Assembly (NCBI RefSeq): GCF_005047635.1
Contig: NZ_SUKC01000001.1
Coordinates: 372,001 to 436,000, forward strand
Source of the DNA: Arthrobacter sp. CAU 1506
Lineage (GTDB): Bacteria; Actinomycetota; Actinomycetes; Actinomycetales; Micrococcaceae
Direction: 5' to 3'
Length of the DNA: 64,000 nucleotides
Shown here in pieces: positions 46,459 to 54,950 of this stretch (positions are counted from its first letter, which is position 1; the number at the start of each line of letters is the position of its first letter). Made by a program: the position numbers and the translations under genes. The notes beneath the pieces are model-generated. The model was not told the origin of the DNA. It made no database searches and saw only the letters and a list, made by a program, of their open reading frames with translations.

Positions 46459-47301
46459 TCAATCGTCCAGAGCGGCCGTGGAACGGTTGCGCGACGGCAC
46501 GCTGGCATGGACGTACGGCTCAAAGCGCACCGTGCGCGAACCGGATTCCGGCGGTTGGTCGCCGGGATGCCGCCACGCCTGGGCTGGGGCCCCGGCGGCC
46601 GACGACGCGCCGTCGTCGTCGGCGGCCTGCTGCCCTGCTCCGGCCGGCCCGGCCGGGCTGTGCGCGGCCTGTGCTGCCGCACGCAGCCGTGCGGCGTGGC
46701 GGCGGCCGACCAGCTTCATTGCATGGTCCAGCACCAGGCCCAGCGACAGTGCCAGCACGATGGCCAGGCCCGCGGCCAGCAGCGTGTGGTCATGGAACCA
46801 CTGGCCCGCCAGCGCGCCGATGCCCACCGAGTACAAGGCCCACGAGATGCCGGCCGCCACCGAGAAAAGGACGAACTTGCGGTGGTGGTATCCGGTGGCC
46901 CCGGCCGTCATGTTGACTGCTACCCGGCCCACGGGGATGTAGCGGGCGCCCAAGATCAGCAGGGCGCCGCGCCGGTCCAGTTCCCGGCGGGCCCAGGCGA
47001 AGGCGGCGGCTACGCGTGGGCGCTGCATCCAGCGGAAGCGGTCCGCTCCGATGCTGCGGCCGATCAGATAAGCGATGTTGTCGCCGGCGATGGCGCCCGC
47101 CGCCGCCACGGCAACGATCAGCCAGATGTTGGGCGCTCCGGCCGAGATGGCGATCGCGGCCAGCGCGACGACGACCGATTCGCTGGGTACCGGTGGAAAG
47201 ATGCCGTCGATCAGGCAGAGCGCCAAGAGCAGTGGGTAGATCCACCATTGTGCTGCCGCGTCGATGATGAAGACGCTGAGCGCGTCCATAAAAGTCTGCA
47301 C
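46459..47301 (-). CDS. DedA-family membrane protein
   Basis: 280 aa, with about four to six helices and the family segments GIFPPVPSESVVVALAAI and GRFVPVGR-like YIPVGRVAVNMTAGATG. Bacterial DedA proteins act in lipid carrier flipping and membrane homeostasis. The C-terminus (about 80 residues) is disordered, Ala/Gly/Pro-rich and hydrophilic. Start at 47301 (ATG) with a weak ribosome binding site. It sits alone between deoA and add. Confidence 0.9.
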   Translation of the reverse strand: MQTFMDALSVFIIDAAAQWWIYPLLLALCLIDGIFPPVPSESVVVALAAIAISAGAPNIWLIVAVAAAGAIAGDNIAYLIGRSIGADRFRWMQRPRVAAAFAWARRELDRRGALLILGARYIPVGRVAVNMTAGATGYHHRKFVLFSVAAGISWALYSVGIGALAGQWFHDHTLLAAGLAIVLALSLGLVLDHAMKLVGRRHAARLRAAAQAAHSPAGPAGAGQQAADDDGASSAAGAPAQAWRHPGDQPPESGSRTVRFEPYVHASVPSRNRSTAALDD

Positions 47302-47514
47302 GAGGTGTTCCTGTCCGCTGGATGTCTAGTCCAACGATGCCATGCCGCATTTGGTGCCGCTATCGGGTAAATCCCTGACCGGGCCCCCAACGATCGATGC
47401 CGCAGACCCTGCAGTGCGCCGGAGCCCTCCCCCTGGCTCCGGCCGCACACATCATCGTAGCGGGGTGTGGTAAGGCCGGGAAGAGGTTTATCCAGCGAAT
47501 CTATAAACGGCTAT

Positions 47515-47536
47515 CCCCAGATGTTTTCGGCTGGGG
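47515..47536 (-). terminator. hairpin after deoA
   Basis: CCCCAG/CTGGGG six-base stem with a 10-base loop directly after the deoA stop (minus strand); no T-run, so weak. The rest of 47302-47514 is an untranslated spacer with no clear gene. Confidence 0.5.
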
Positions 47537-48823
47537 CTAGGCGATCCGGTCAATGATCAACCGGCGGGCAGGCCGGCTTCCCTCGGGAGCAATAACGACG
47601 GCGTCGCGCAGCGCGTCCTTGGCGCGGTCGAACTTCTCCGGGGTATCGGTCAGCAACGTCATGAGCGGTTCGCCAGCGCGGACAGTTGCCCCGGGCTTGG
47701 CATGCAGCCGAACGCCGGCACCGGCCTGCACGGCATCCTCCTTGCGGGCGCGTCCTGCACCCAGCCGCCAGGCCGCCACGCCCACCGACAGGGCGTCCAG
47801 TTGGACCAGCACACCGTCAGCCGGCGCGTAGACCACCTCGGATTCCTTGGCCACGGGCAAGGGCGCGTCGGGGTCACCGCCCTGGGCGCGGATCATGGAC
47901 TTCCAGACATCCATCGCCCGGCCGTCGCGCAGCGCTGACGCCGGGTCGGCGTCGGCCACGCCGGCCGCCTGCAGCATCTCCTCGGCCAGCTTGACGGTCA
48001 GCTCCACCACGTCCTCGGGGCCGCCGCCGGCCAGCACCTCCACCGATTCCTCGACTTCGATGGCGTTGCCCGCGGTGAGCCCCAGCGGGGTGCTCATGTC
48101 CGTGAGCAGGGCCACGGTGTTCACGCCGGCGTCCTTGCCCAGGGCCACCATGGTTTCGGCCAGTTCGCGGGCGTTGCGCTCATCCTTCATGAAGGCACCG
48201 CTGCCGACCTTCACGTCCAGTACCAGCGAGCCGGTGCCTTCCGCGATCTTCTTGCTCATGATCGAAGAGGCAATCAGCGGGATCGCTTCCACCGTTCCGG
48301 TCACGTCCCGCAGCGCGTACAGCTTCTTGTCCGCCGGGGCCAAGCCGGAGCCGGCCGCGCAGATCACCGCGCCGACGTCGGCCAACTGGTTCATCATCTC
48401 GTCATTGGTCAGCAGCGCCCGCCAGCCCGGGATCGATTCAAGCTTGTCCAGGGTGCCGCCGGTGTGGCCCAGTCCGCGTCCGGACAGCTGCGGCACGGCC
48501 ACACCGAAAACGGCCACCAGAGGGGCCAGCGGGAGGGTGATCTTGTCCCCCACTCCACCGGTCGAGTGCTTATCCGCCGTCGCCTTGCCGAGCGATGCAA
48601 AGTCCATCCGCTCGCCGGAGGCGATCATCGCCGTCGTCCAATGCGAGATCTCTTCCCGGTCCATGCCGTTGAGCAGGATGGCCATGTTCAGCGCGGACAT
48701 TTGCTCGTCTGCGATGACCCCGCGGGTATAGGCATCGATGGTCCAGGCGATCTGCTCCGGGCTCAGCGTTCCCTTGTCGCGCTTGGTCCGGATGATGTCC
48801 ACCGCGTCAAAAGTTTCGTTCAT
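47537..48823 (-). CDS. deoA: thymidine phosphorylase
   Basis: Phosphorolyses thymidine or deoxyuridine to base and deoxyribose-1-phosphate. The 428-aa protein has the family signature SGRGLGHTGGTLDKLESIPG (20 residues), HSTGGVGDK (phosphate site), and an N-terminal helical domain (IRTKRDKGTLSPEQIAWTID). The frame is open upstream into cdd but ATG 48823 is chosen: GAGGAAGAGG precedes it and it gives the canonical start. It lies 32 bases from the cdd stop and is last in the nucleoside operon. Confidence 0.96.
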   Translation of the reverse strand: MNETFDAVDIIRTKRDKGTLSPEQIAWTIDAYTRGVIADEQMSALNMAILLNGMDREEISHWTTAMIASGERMDFASLGKATADKHSTGGVGDKITLPLAPLVAVFGVAVPQLSGRGLGHTGGTLDKLESIPGWRALLTNDEMMNQLADVGAVICAAGSGLAPADKKLYALRDVTGTVEAIPLIASSIMSKKIAEGTGSLVLDVKVGSGAFMKDERNARELAETMVALGKDAGVNTVALLTDMSTPLGLTAGNAIEVEESVEVLAGGGPEDVVELTVKLAEEMLQAAGVADADPASALRDGRAMDVWKSMIRAQGGDPDAPLPVAKESEVVYAPADGVLVQLDALSVGVAAWRLGAGRARKEDAVQAGAGVRLHAKPGATVRAGEPLMTLLTDTPEKFDRAKDALRDAVVIAPEGSRPARRLIIDRIA

Positions 48824-48855
48824 GCCCTCTTCCTCACTTGATCTGTGCCGGGTTA

Positions 48856-49260
48856 TCAAGCCAGATGCTGCGGACCGAAGGCATCCGGCAGCACCTCGTC
48901 CATGGTCTTGACGCCGGCCGGCGTCATCAGCAGCATGCCGGGCGCCCGGAATTCGTACAGCAACTGCCGGCAGCGGCCGCACGGCATCAGCGCGCTGCCG
49001 TCCCGGTCCACGCAGCTGAAGGCAGCCAGTTTTCCGCCGCCGGTCATGTTCAACTGGCTGACCAGCGAACACTCGGCGCACAGGGTCAGCCCGTAGGACG
49101 CGTTTTCCACGTTGCAGCCGGAGACCACCCGCCCGTCGTCGGTCAGTGCCGCCGCGCCGACCGGGAACCCCGAGTACGGCACATAGGCCCGCTGCATGGC
49201 GTCCGCTGCGGCTCGTTGGAGTGCGTCCCAGTCAACCGGTCGGCCCGTCGTCGGTTCCAT
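48856..49260 (-). CDS. cdd: cytidine deaminase
   Basis: Deaminates cytidine and deoxycytidine to uridine. The 134-aa homotetrameric type has the zinc signature: Cys-Ala-Glu in LCAECSLVSQ and PCGRCRQLL, plus the substrate loop NVENASYG. ATG 49260 is three bases after the permease stop, so it belongs to the ABC operon. Confidence 0.96.
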   Translation of the reverse strand: MEPTTGRPVDWDALQRAAADAMQRAYVPYSGFPVGAAALTDDGRVVSGCNVENASYGLTLCAECSLVSQLNMTGGGKLAAFSCVDRDGSALMPCGRCRQLLYEFRAPGMLLMTPAGVKTMDEVLPDAFGPQHLA

Positions 49261-49263
49261 CCT

Positions 49264-50553
49264 TTACCCCTTGATGTACGGCACGCCGCTGGCGGCCGGC
49301 GGTCGGGCGCGGCCCACCAGACCGGCGACCGCGAAGATGGTCACCACGTAGGGCAGCATGGCCAGGAACTGGTTCGGCACCGTGGAGCCGAGGGCACTGA
49401 GCACGTACTGCAGGTTGGTGGCAAAACCGAACAGCAGGGCGGCGAAGAAGGCCCCGAGCGGGTTCCAGCGGCCGAAAATCAGCGCCGCCAGCGCGATGTA
49501 GCCCTGCCCGGCCGTCATATCCCGGCCGAAGCTGGAGACGAGGACCAGGGTAAAGAAGGCGCCACCGAACCCGGCGACGACGCCGGCCAGCAACACGTTC
49601 ATGAACCGCATCCGGTTGACTTTCACGCCCAGTGTGTCGGCGGCCTTGGGGTGCTCGCCGACCGCACGGGTCCGCAGGCCCCATTTGGTGTGGAACAGGC
49701 CCACGTAGATGACCGCCAGCGCGATGTACATCAAGTAGCCGACCACCGACTGCTCAAACAGGATGGGGCCGAGCACCGGGATGTCGGACAGCACCGGGAT
49801 GCTGATGATCGGCAGGCGCGGCGGCGAGTTCCACTTGGCCGGATCCGAGGAGAGGACGGTGGAGAACAGAAATCCGGTCAGGCCGGAGACCAGCACGTTG
49901 AGCACCACGCCGACAATCACCTGGTTGACGATGTACTTGATGCTGAACACCGCCAGCACCGCCGACACCAAGACGCCGCCGATGGCCGCGGCGGCCAGGC
50001 CAACGAAGGCGTTGCCGGAGAGCGATCCGGCAACCGCAGCCGAGAACGCGCCGAAGAGCAACTGCCCTTCGATGGCGATGTTGACCACGCCGGACCGTTC
50101 GCACAGCACGCCGGAGAGGGATCCGAAGATCAGCGGAACGGCCAAGGTGAAGGAACCGGCCAGCAGCCCGTAGAGGGCCACGTTCGGCGTGCGGGCGCTG
50201 CCCACCACCCAGGTCAGGAAAGCGACAATGAAGAGGACGGCAAAAACAGTCACCAGCCAGCCGGGGACCTTACGGCCGGACCGGACCAGCTGGAACGACC
50301 AGACGGCGGCGGCGAGCATCAGGATAGCGGTGACCCAGCCTGTGACGACTGCCGACAGCACGATATCGGGCAGCACTAGGGCGTCGTTGGTAGCCGACAG
50401 CCGGAAGGTGACGGAGTTGTCCGGGGCACCGATGGCGAAGACCAGGAGGGACAGGACGGAGAGCACGGCGAGGATGACCGGGGTCTTCCAGTTGCGCACG
50501 ACGTCCGTGGGGGCCGAGCCCTGTTGCGGTTCGGTGGCAGTAGCCGTGCTCAT
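49264..50553 (-). CDS. ABC permease of nucleoside (BMP-type) transporter, second subunit
   Basis: 429 aa, about ten helices, BPD_transp_2 family (LivH/YufQ-like). Conserved VNIAIEGQLLFGAFSAAVAG and YIALAALIFGRWNPLGAFFA segments. Its ATG overlaps the upstream permease stop (ATGA). With the first permease and ATPase it imports nucleosides, judging by the BMP lipoprotein and by cdd/deoA downstream; the transported species is inferred. Confidence 0.9.
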   Translation of the reverse strand: MSTATATEPQQGSAPTDVVRNWKTPVILAVLSVLSLLVFAIGAPDNSVTFRLSATNDALVLPDIVLSAVVTGWVTAILMLAAAVWSFQLVRSGRKVPGWLVTVFAVLFIVAFLTWVVGSARTPNVALYGLLAGSFTLAVPLIFGSLSGVLCERSGVVNIAIEGQLLFGAFSAAVAGSLSGNAFVGLAAAAIGGVLVSAVLAVFSIKYIVNQVIVGVVLNVLVSGLTGFLFSTVLSSDPAKWNSPPRLPIISIPVLSDIPVLGPILFEQSVVGYLMYIALAVIYVGLFHTKWGLRTRAVGEHPKAADTLGVKVNRMRFMNVLLAGVVAGFGGAFFTLVLVSSFGRDMTAGQGYIALAALIFGRWNPLGAFFAALLFGFATNLQYVLSALGSTVPNQFLAMLPYVVTIFAVAGLVGRARPPAASGVPYIKG

Positions 50554-51911
50554 GCTGCACCTCCGGTGCTTGCGGTCTTGCGGGGTTTCGCCGTCAACCG
50601 GCCCGGCTCAGGCAGTCGGAAAATTGCCCGGACCAGTGGCGGAGCGGCGATGAACAGGACAATCAGGGACTGGACCACCAGCACAATGTCGATCGCGGTG
50701 CCGGTGTTGGTCTGCATGGTGACGCCACCGGCGCGGAATGCGCCGAACAGCACACCAGCCGCGAACGTTCCCCACGGCGTCGAGCGCCCCAGCAGCGCGA
50801 CGGTGATGGCATCAAAGCCGAAGCTGGCCGCTACACCGGCGGTCAACACCTGTTCGGTGCCGGCCACCTGGGCGGTGCCGGCCAGGCCGGCCAGCGCACC
50901 GGCGATCACCATGACCACGACGTAGCCCTTGGTGACGCTGATGCCCGCGGTCCGGGCGGCATGCGGGTTGGAGCCCACGGCGCGCAACTCGAAGCCGATC
51001 GTCGAACGGTTGAGCAGCCACCAGGCAAAGGCTGTGGCCAGGATGGCAACGATGAAGCCCCAATGCAGACGGAAGGCGTCGCCAAAGAGCGGCGGGTACA
51101 TGGCCGTCTCGTCCAGCTGGGGACTGATCGGGTTGGTGGATCCCGGGCGCTGGAAGGCCGGAATGGTCAGCAGGTACAGCACCAAGTTGATGGCCACATA
51201 GTTGAGCATGATCGAGACGATCACCTCATGGGCGCCGGTTTTGGCCTTCAACAAGCCAACCAGGCCGCCCCAGAGTGCGCCGCCCACGATGCCGGCCAGG
51301 ATGACCAGCAGCAGGTGCAGCCCCACCGGCAGGTGCCAGCTGAAACCCACCCAGGCGGCCAGGGTGGCGCCGATGATGATCTGGCCCTGGGCGCCGATGT
51401 TGAACAGCCCGGCACGGAAAGCCAGCGCAACGCCCAGACCGGCGCAGATCAGCGGCGCCGCCACCGTCAGCGTCTGGGTCAGCGGGTAGATCATCCGGGT
51501 AAAGGTGGACCCGTCGGCGTTGAAGACAGCCCCTTGGAAGAGGGCGATGTAGGCCTCGGATGAAGCTGTCCAGGCCGCGATCAACATGTCCTGCGGCCTG
51601 GCAAAGAAGTAGCTGGAAGTCCGGGCCACTTCTTCGTTGGTGAGTGCGATCAGGATGCCGCCGGCGACCAGCGCCAGCACCACCGCGAGGACCGATACCA
51701 GGGCATTGCCGGTGACGATCCGCTGGATCACGGTCTGCTGCTCGCGCAGTTCCGGCTGCAGCCGCTCCGCCGAGGCCGGGACCGCCGGCGGCGCCTGGGT
51801 GCCGTCGCCGAGTTCGGCGGCCGCTAGCAGCCGCTGCTCGTCGCTGGCCGCTGGCTTGCCACCGTGTTCCGGCCGGTTCCCGGTCTGCTGACCGGTCTCA
51901 TCCGCACTCAT
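50550..51911 (-). CDS. ABC permease of nucleoside (BMP-type) transporter, first subunit
   Basis: 453 aa. About 70 residues of hydrophilic N-terminus (Glu/Gln-rich) precede ten helices. Typical YufP-like segments: LAFRAGLFNIGAQGQIIIGA and FRAGGVTMQTNTGTAIDIVL. The start overlaps the ATPase stop (ATGA), and its own stop overlaps the next permease start, so the ABC genes are translationally coupled. Confidence 0.9.
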   Translation of the reverse strand: MSADETGQQTGNRPEHGGKPAASDEQRLLAAAELGDGTQAPPAVPASAERLQPELREQQTVIQRIVTGNALVSVLAVVLALVAGGILIALTNEEVARTSSYFFARPQDMLIAAWTASSEAYIALFQGAVFNADGSTFTRMIYPLTQTLTVAAPLICAGLGVALAFRAGLFNIGAQGQIIIGATLAAWVGFSWHLPVGLHLLLVILAGIVGGALWGGLVGLLKAKTGAHEVIVSIMLNYVAINLVLYLLTIPAFQRPGSTNPISPQLDETAMYPPLFGDAFRLHWGFIVAILATAFAWWLLNRSTIGFELRAVGSNPHAARTAGISVTKGYVVVMVIAGALAGLAGTAQVAGTEQVLTAGVAASFGFDAITVALLGRSTPWGTFAAGVLFGAFRAGGVTMQTNTGTAIDIVLVVQSLIVLFIAAPPLVRAIFRLPEPGRLTAKPRKTASTGGAA

Positions 51912-53485
51912 GCCTCGCCTCCTTCGACGTCTGTCTGTTCTGCTTCGACCTGTGCCTGCTGTGCCTGCGCTTCCTCGGCGTTCATGCCGGCCATCATCAG
52001 GCCCAGCTCGCCGCGCGAAGTGCCCGCCGGCACGATCCCCATCAGCCGTCCTTGGTACAGCACGGCGATCCTGTCGGCCAGCTCCAGCACTTCGTCCAAC
52101 TCGGTGGAGACGATCAGCACCGGGGTGCCGACGTCGCGCTCGGCGACGATCCGCTTGTGCAGAAACTCAATGGAGCCCACATCGACGCCACGGGTCGGTT
52201 GCGAGGCGATGAAGAGCTTCAAGGGCCTCGACAGCTCCCGCGCCATCACCACCTTCTGCTGGTTTCCGCCCGACAAGGTGCCCGCCGCGGCTTCCGCCGA
52301 CTGCGTGCGCACGTCGAACTCGGCAATGTATTGCTCGGCATTCTTGTTGATCACGGCCGGTTTCATGGCCAGGCCGCGGGCGAAGGGCGGCTGGTCATAA
52401 CGGTTGAGGATGAGGTTTTCCGCCACGGAGAAGGTACCGACCAGGCCTTCGACGCTGCGGTCCTCCGGCACAAAGCCGACCCCGGCTTCGATGATGTCCT
52501 TGACCTTTTTCCCCACCAACTCGTGGCCTTCCAGCCGGATGGAGCCGGACACATGGTCTTGCAAGCCCAGAATGGCCTCGGTCAGTTCGGTCTGTCCGTT
52601 GCCCTGCACGCCGGCCACTGCCATGATCTCGCCGCGGGCAATGCCAAAGCTGAGTCCGTCCACCACGCGCTGGCCGGTGGCCGAAAGCACGGTGAGGTCG
52701 GAGACCGTGAAGGTTTCCTCTCCCGGCTGCGCTGCTGCCTTGTTCAGGGTCAGGCTGACCGCCCGGCCCACCATCATTTCCGCCAATTCCGTGGTGGAAG
52801 CCGACGGCGGGGCGTCGCCGACCACCTTGCCGCGGCGGATCACGGTAATGATGTCCGAAACCGCTTTGACCTCGCGCAGCTTGTGCGAAATGAAGACGAT
52901 CGCTTTGCCGTCGGCCTTGAGCTGGCCCATGATGCCCAGCAGTTCATCGGTTTCCTTGGGCGTGAGCACAGCGGTCGGCTCGTCCAGAATCAAGACTTCG
53001 GCGTCGCGGACCAGAGCCTTGATGATTTCCACGCGCTGCTGCACGCCGACGGGCAGGTCCTCGATCACGGCGTCCGGGTCCACCTGGAAGCCGTACTGGT
53101 CCGAGATCTCCCGGATCCGGGCCCGGGTGTCGTCGAGGTTCAGCATGCCGGCGGCCTTCGTGGCCTCGTTGCCCAGCGCCACGTTTTCCGCGACCGTAAA
53201 GACCGGGACCAGCATGAAGTGCTGGTGCACCATGCCGATGCCGGCAGCCATGGCGTCGCCGGGCCCGTCGAAGGTCACCGGCTTGTCGTCGACCAGAATC
53301 TGGCCTTCGGTCGGCTCGTAGAGCCCGTAAAGGACGTTCATCAGTGTCGACTTCCCGGCCCCGTTTTCGCCGAGCAGGCTGTGCACCTGGCCCGGCTGGA
53401 CCACAAGGTCAATGTGGTCGTTGGCGACCAGGGAACCGAACCGTTTGGTGATTCCTTTGAGCTCGAGCTTCAAACCCCAACCCAC
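51908..53485 (-). CDS. double-domain ABC ATPase of nucleoside transporter
   Basis: 525 aa with two ATPase domains: the first with GENGAGKST, LPVGVQQRVEIIKAL and VLILDEPTAVL; the second with GVQGNGQTELTE (degenerate Walker A) and LSGGNQQKVVMARELS. This is the RbsA/YufO architecture. It energises the two permeases that follow. GTG 53485 is listed; TTG 53473, which gives LKLEL at the N-terminus, is equally possible. A 49-base hairpin region separates it from bmpA. Confidence 0.93.
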   Translation of the reverse strand: MGWGLKLELKGITKRFGSLVANDHIDLVVQPGQVHSLLGENGAGKSTLMNVLYGLYEPTEGQILVDDKPVTFDGPGDAMAAGIGMVHQHFMLVPVFTVAENVALGNEATKAAGMLNLDDTRARIREISDQYGFQVDPDAVIEDLPVGVQQRVEIIKALVRDAEVLILDEPTAVLTPKETDELLGIMGQLKADGKAIVFISHKLREVKAVSDIITVIRRGKVVGDAPPSASTTELAEMMVGRAVSLTLNKAAAQPGEETFTVSDLTVLSATGQRVVDGLSFGIARGEIMAVAGVQGNGQTELTEAILGLQDHVSGSIRLEGHELVGKKVKDIIEAGVGFVPEDRSVEGLVGTFSVAENLILNRYDQPPFARGLAMKPAVINKNAEQYIAEFDVRTQSAEAAAGTLSGGNQQKVVMARELSRPLKLFIASQPTRGVDVGSIEFLHKRIVAERDVGTPVLIVSTELDEVLELADRIAVLYQGRLMGIVPAGTSRGELGLMMAGMNAEEAQAQQAQVEAEQTDVEGGEA

Positions 53486-53587
53486 CTGTTCTTTGTCCGT
53501 AGGTACGACGGTCCTCGTCCGGCATCGTCGGGCGGTGCCGGTCCTTCAAGCTGTGCCTAGCCTAAACCGATTCGGCTGCTGACAGCA

Positions 53588-53636
53588 CGAACCGCCGCCC
53601 TCGGCACCGATGTCCGGCACGGAGAGCGGCGGTTCG
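53588..53636 (-). terminator. hairpin between bmpA and the ABC ATPase
   Basis: CGAACCGCCGC (53588-53598) and GCGGCGGTTCG (53626-53636) form an 11-bp stem around a 27-base loop, nine bases after the bmpA stop on the minus strand. There is no strong T-run, so it may attenuate rather than end transcription, giving more binding protein than ABC subunits. Confidence 0.5.
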
Positions 53637-53644
53637 CTTCATGC

Positions 53645-54760
53645 TTACTGCTGCGGGCTGGCCTTGGATTCGACCTTGATCTCGCCGGAGATGATCGATT
53701 CCTTGATGGTGTCCAGTTCCGACTTGGTGTCGTCGGATACCGCAGCGTCGAGATCGTGGAACGGAGCCAGTGCCACGCCGCCGTTTTCCAGCGTTCCGAC
53801 GTACGGGGTGCTGTCGAAGTTGCCCTCGGTGTCGGTCTTGATGACGTCCTCGACGGCGTTGCCCATCAGCTTCATCACGGAGGTGAGGATGAATTCCTCT
53901 GCCTTGCCCGCGGTCTCGTAGCCGTCCGAGTCAACCCAGACAACCTTGGCCTCCTTGCCGTCGGCGTTGGCCTCGATCACTGCATCCAGGGTGCCCAGGC
54001 CAACCGGCCCGGCCACCGGCATGATGATGTCGGCGCCTTCGTTGATGAAGTTCAGGGTGTTGGTCTTGCCCTTGCCCTGGTCCTCGAAGTTGCCCACGAA
54101 GGTGCCGTTCTGGGACTTCTTGTCCCAGCCGAGCAGTTCAACATTGGCGTCCTTCTGCTTGTTGTAGTAGTCCACGCCATCGGCGAAACCGTCCATGAAG
54201 ATGGTGACGGTCGGGATGTTCATTCCGCCGTAGGTGGCCACCTTGCCGGTCTCGCTGGTTGCCGCGGCGGCGTAGCCGGCCAGGAACGCAGCCTGGGCGG
54301 TGTCGTAGACGATCGGCTTGACGTTGTCGGTGAACTCCGGGTCGTTGTAGTCGACGATCGCGAAGTTGGTCTCGGGGTTGTCTGCCGCAGCTTCCTTGGT
54401 GACGTCGCCCAGCAGGAAGCCCACGGTGAGGATCATGTTGCAGTCGGCCTGCACCATGGCGTCCACGTTCGGGCCGAAGTCGGTCTCGGCCTGGGATTCC
54501 GCTTCACGGATCTTGATGCCCAGGTCCTGTTCGGCCATCTTCAGGCCTTCATAGCTGGACTGGTTGAACGAACGGTCGTCGAATCCGCCGGAGTCGGAAA
54601 CGATGCAGCCCAGGTAATCGGTGGCTTCCGCTGCCGGGCTGCCGCTGCCGCCTTCCTGGGCCGGCGGAGCACCGCAGCCGGTCAGGACCAGGGCGGACGC
54701 GCCGAGCACTGCGGCGGAGAGGCCGGTGCCACGCTTGATCTTGCGCAGTGAAGTCTTCAA
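53645..54760 (-). CDS. BMP-family nucleoside-binding lipoprotein
   Basis: 371 aa. Signal peptide with a lipobox (LVLTGCGAPP, Cys29), then the Bmp/Med domain with GGFDDRSFNQSSYEGLK, ADCNMILTVGFLLG and GLGTLDAVIEANADGK. Bacterial relatives (PnrA/BmpA) bind purine nucleosides. It heads the gene cluster with the ABC, cdd and deoA genes; the specific ligand is not determined. The ATG has GGAGGA shortly upstream. Confidence 0.93.
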   Translation of the reverse strand: MKTSLRKIKRGTGLSAAVLGASALVLTGCGAPPAQEGGSGSPAAEATDYLGCIVSDSGGFDDRSFNQSSYEGLKMAEQDLGIKIREAESQAETDFGPNVDAMVQADCNMILTVGFLLGDVTKEAAADNPETNFAIVDYNDPEFTDNVKPIVYDTAQAAFLAGYAAAATSETGKVATYGGMNIPTVTIFMDGFADGVDYYNKQKDANVELLGWDKKSQNGTFVGNFEDQGKGKTNTLNFINEGADIIMPVAGPVGLGTLDAVIEANADGKEAKVVWVDSDGYETAGKAEEFILTSVMKLMGNAVEDVIKTDTEGNFDSTPYVGTLENGGVALAPFHDLDAAVSDDTKSELDTIKESIISGEIKVESKASPQQ

Positions 54761-54850
54761 TTATCCTCCATAAAAGAATGTCTGCCCACGCCACAGTTCA
54801 ATGGTTGCTTCACAAAGTGCGGCGCATGCCTTGTACTCCGCGTGGCACAA

Positions 54851-54867
54851 CACCTGGCCTGCAGGTG
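54851..54867 (-). promoter_or_regulatory. CACCTG-N5-CAGGTG palindrome upstream of bmpA
   Basis: Perfect 6-bp inverted repeat about 90 bases before the bmpA start, in the region expected to hold its promoter. A candidate operator for the nucleoside cluster; no regulator gene is adjacent. Confidence 0.35.
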
Positions 54868-54950
54868 CACAGTTGATGAGCCTACAGTAGTGGGCCGCCG
54901 GGCAACGGGCGACGCCATCGGACGTGCGCGCCCGGATTGTTGAAAAGTTG

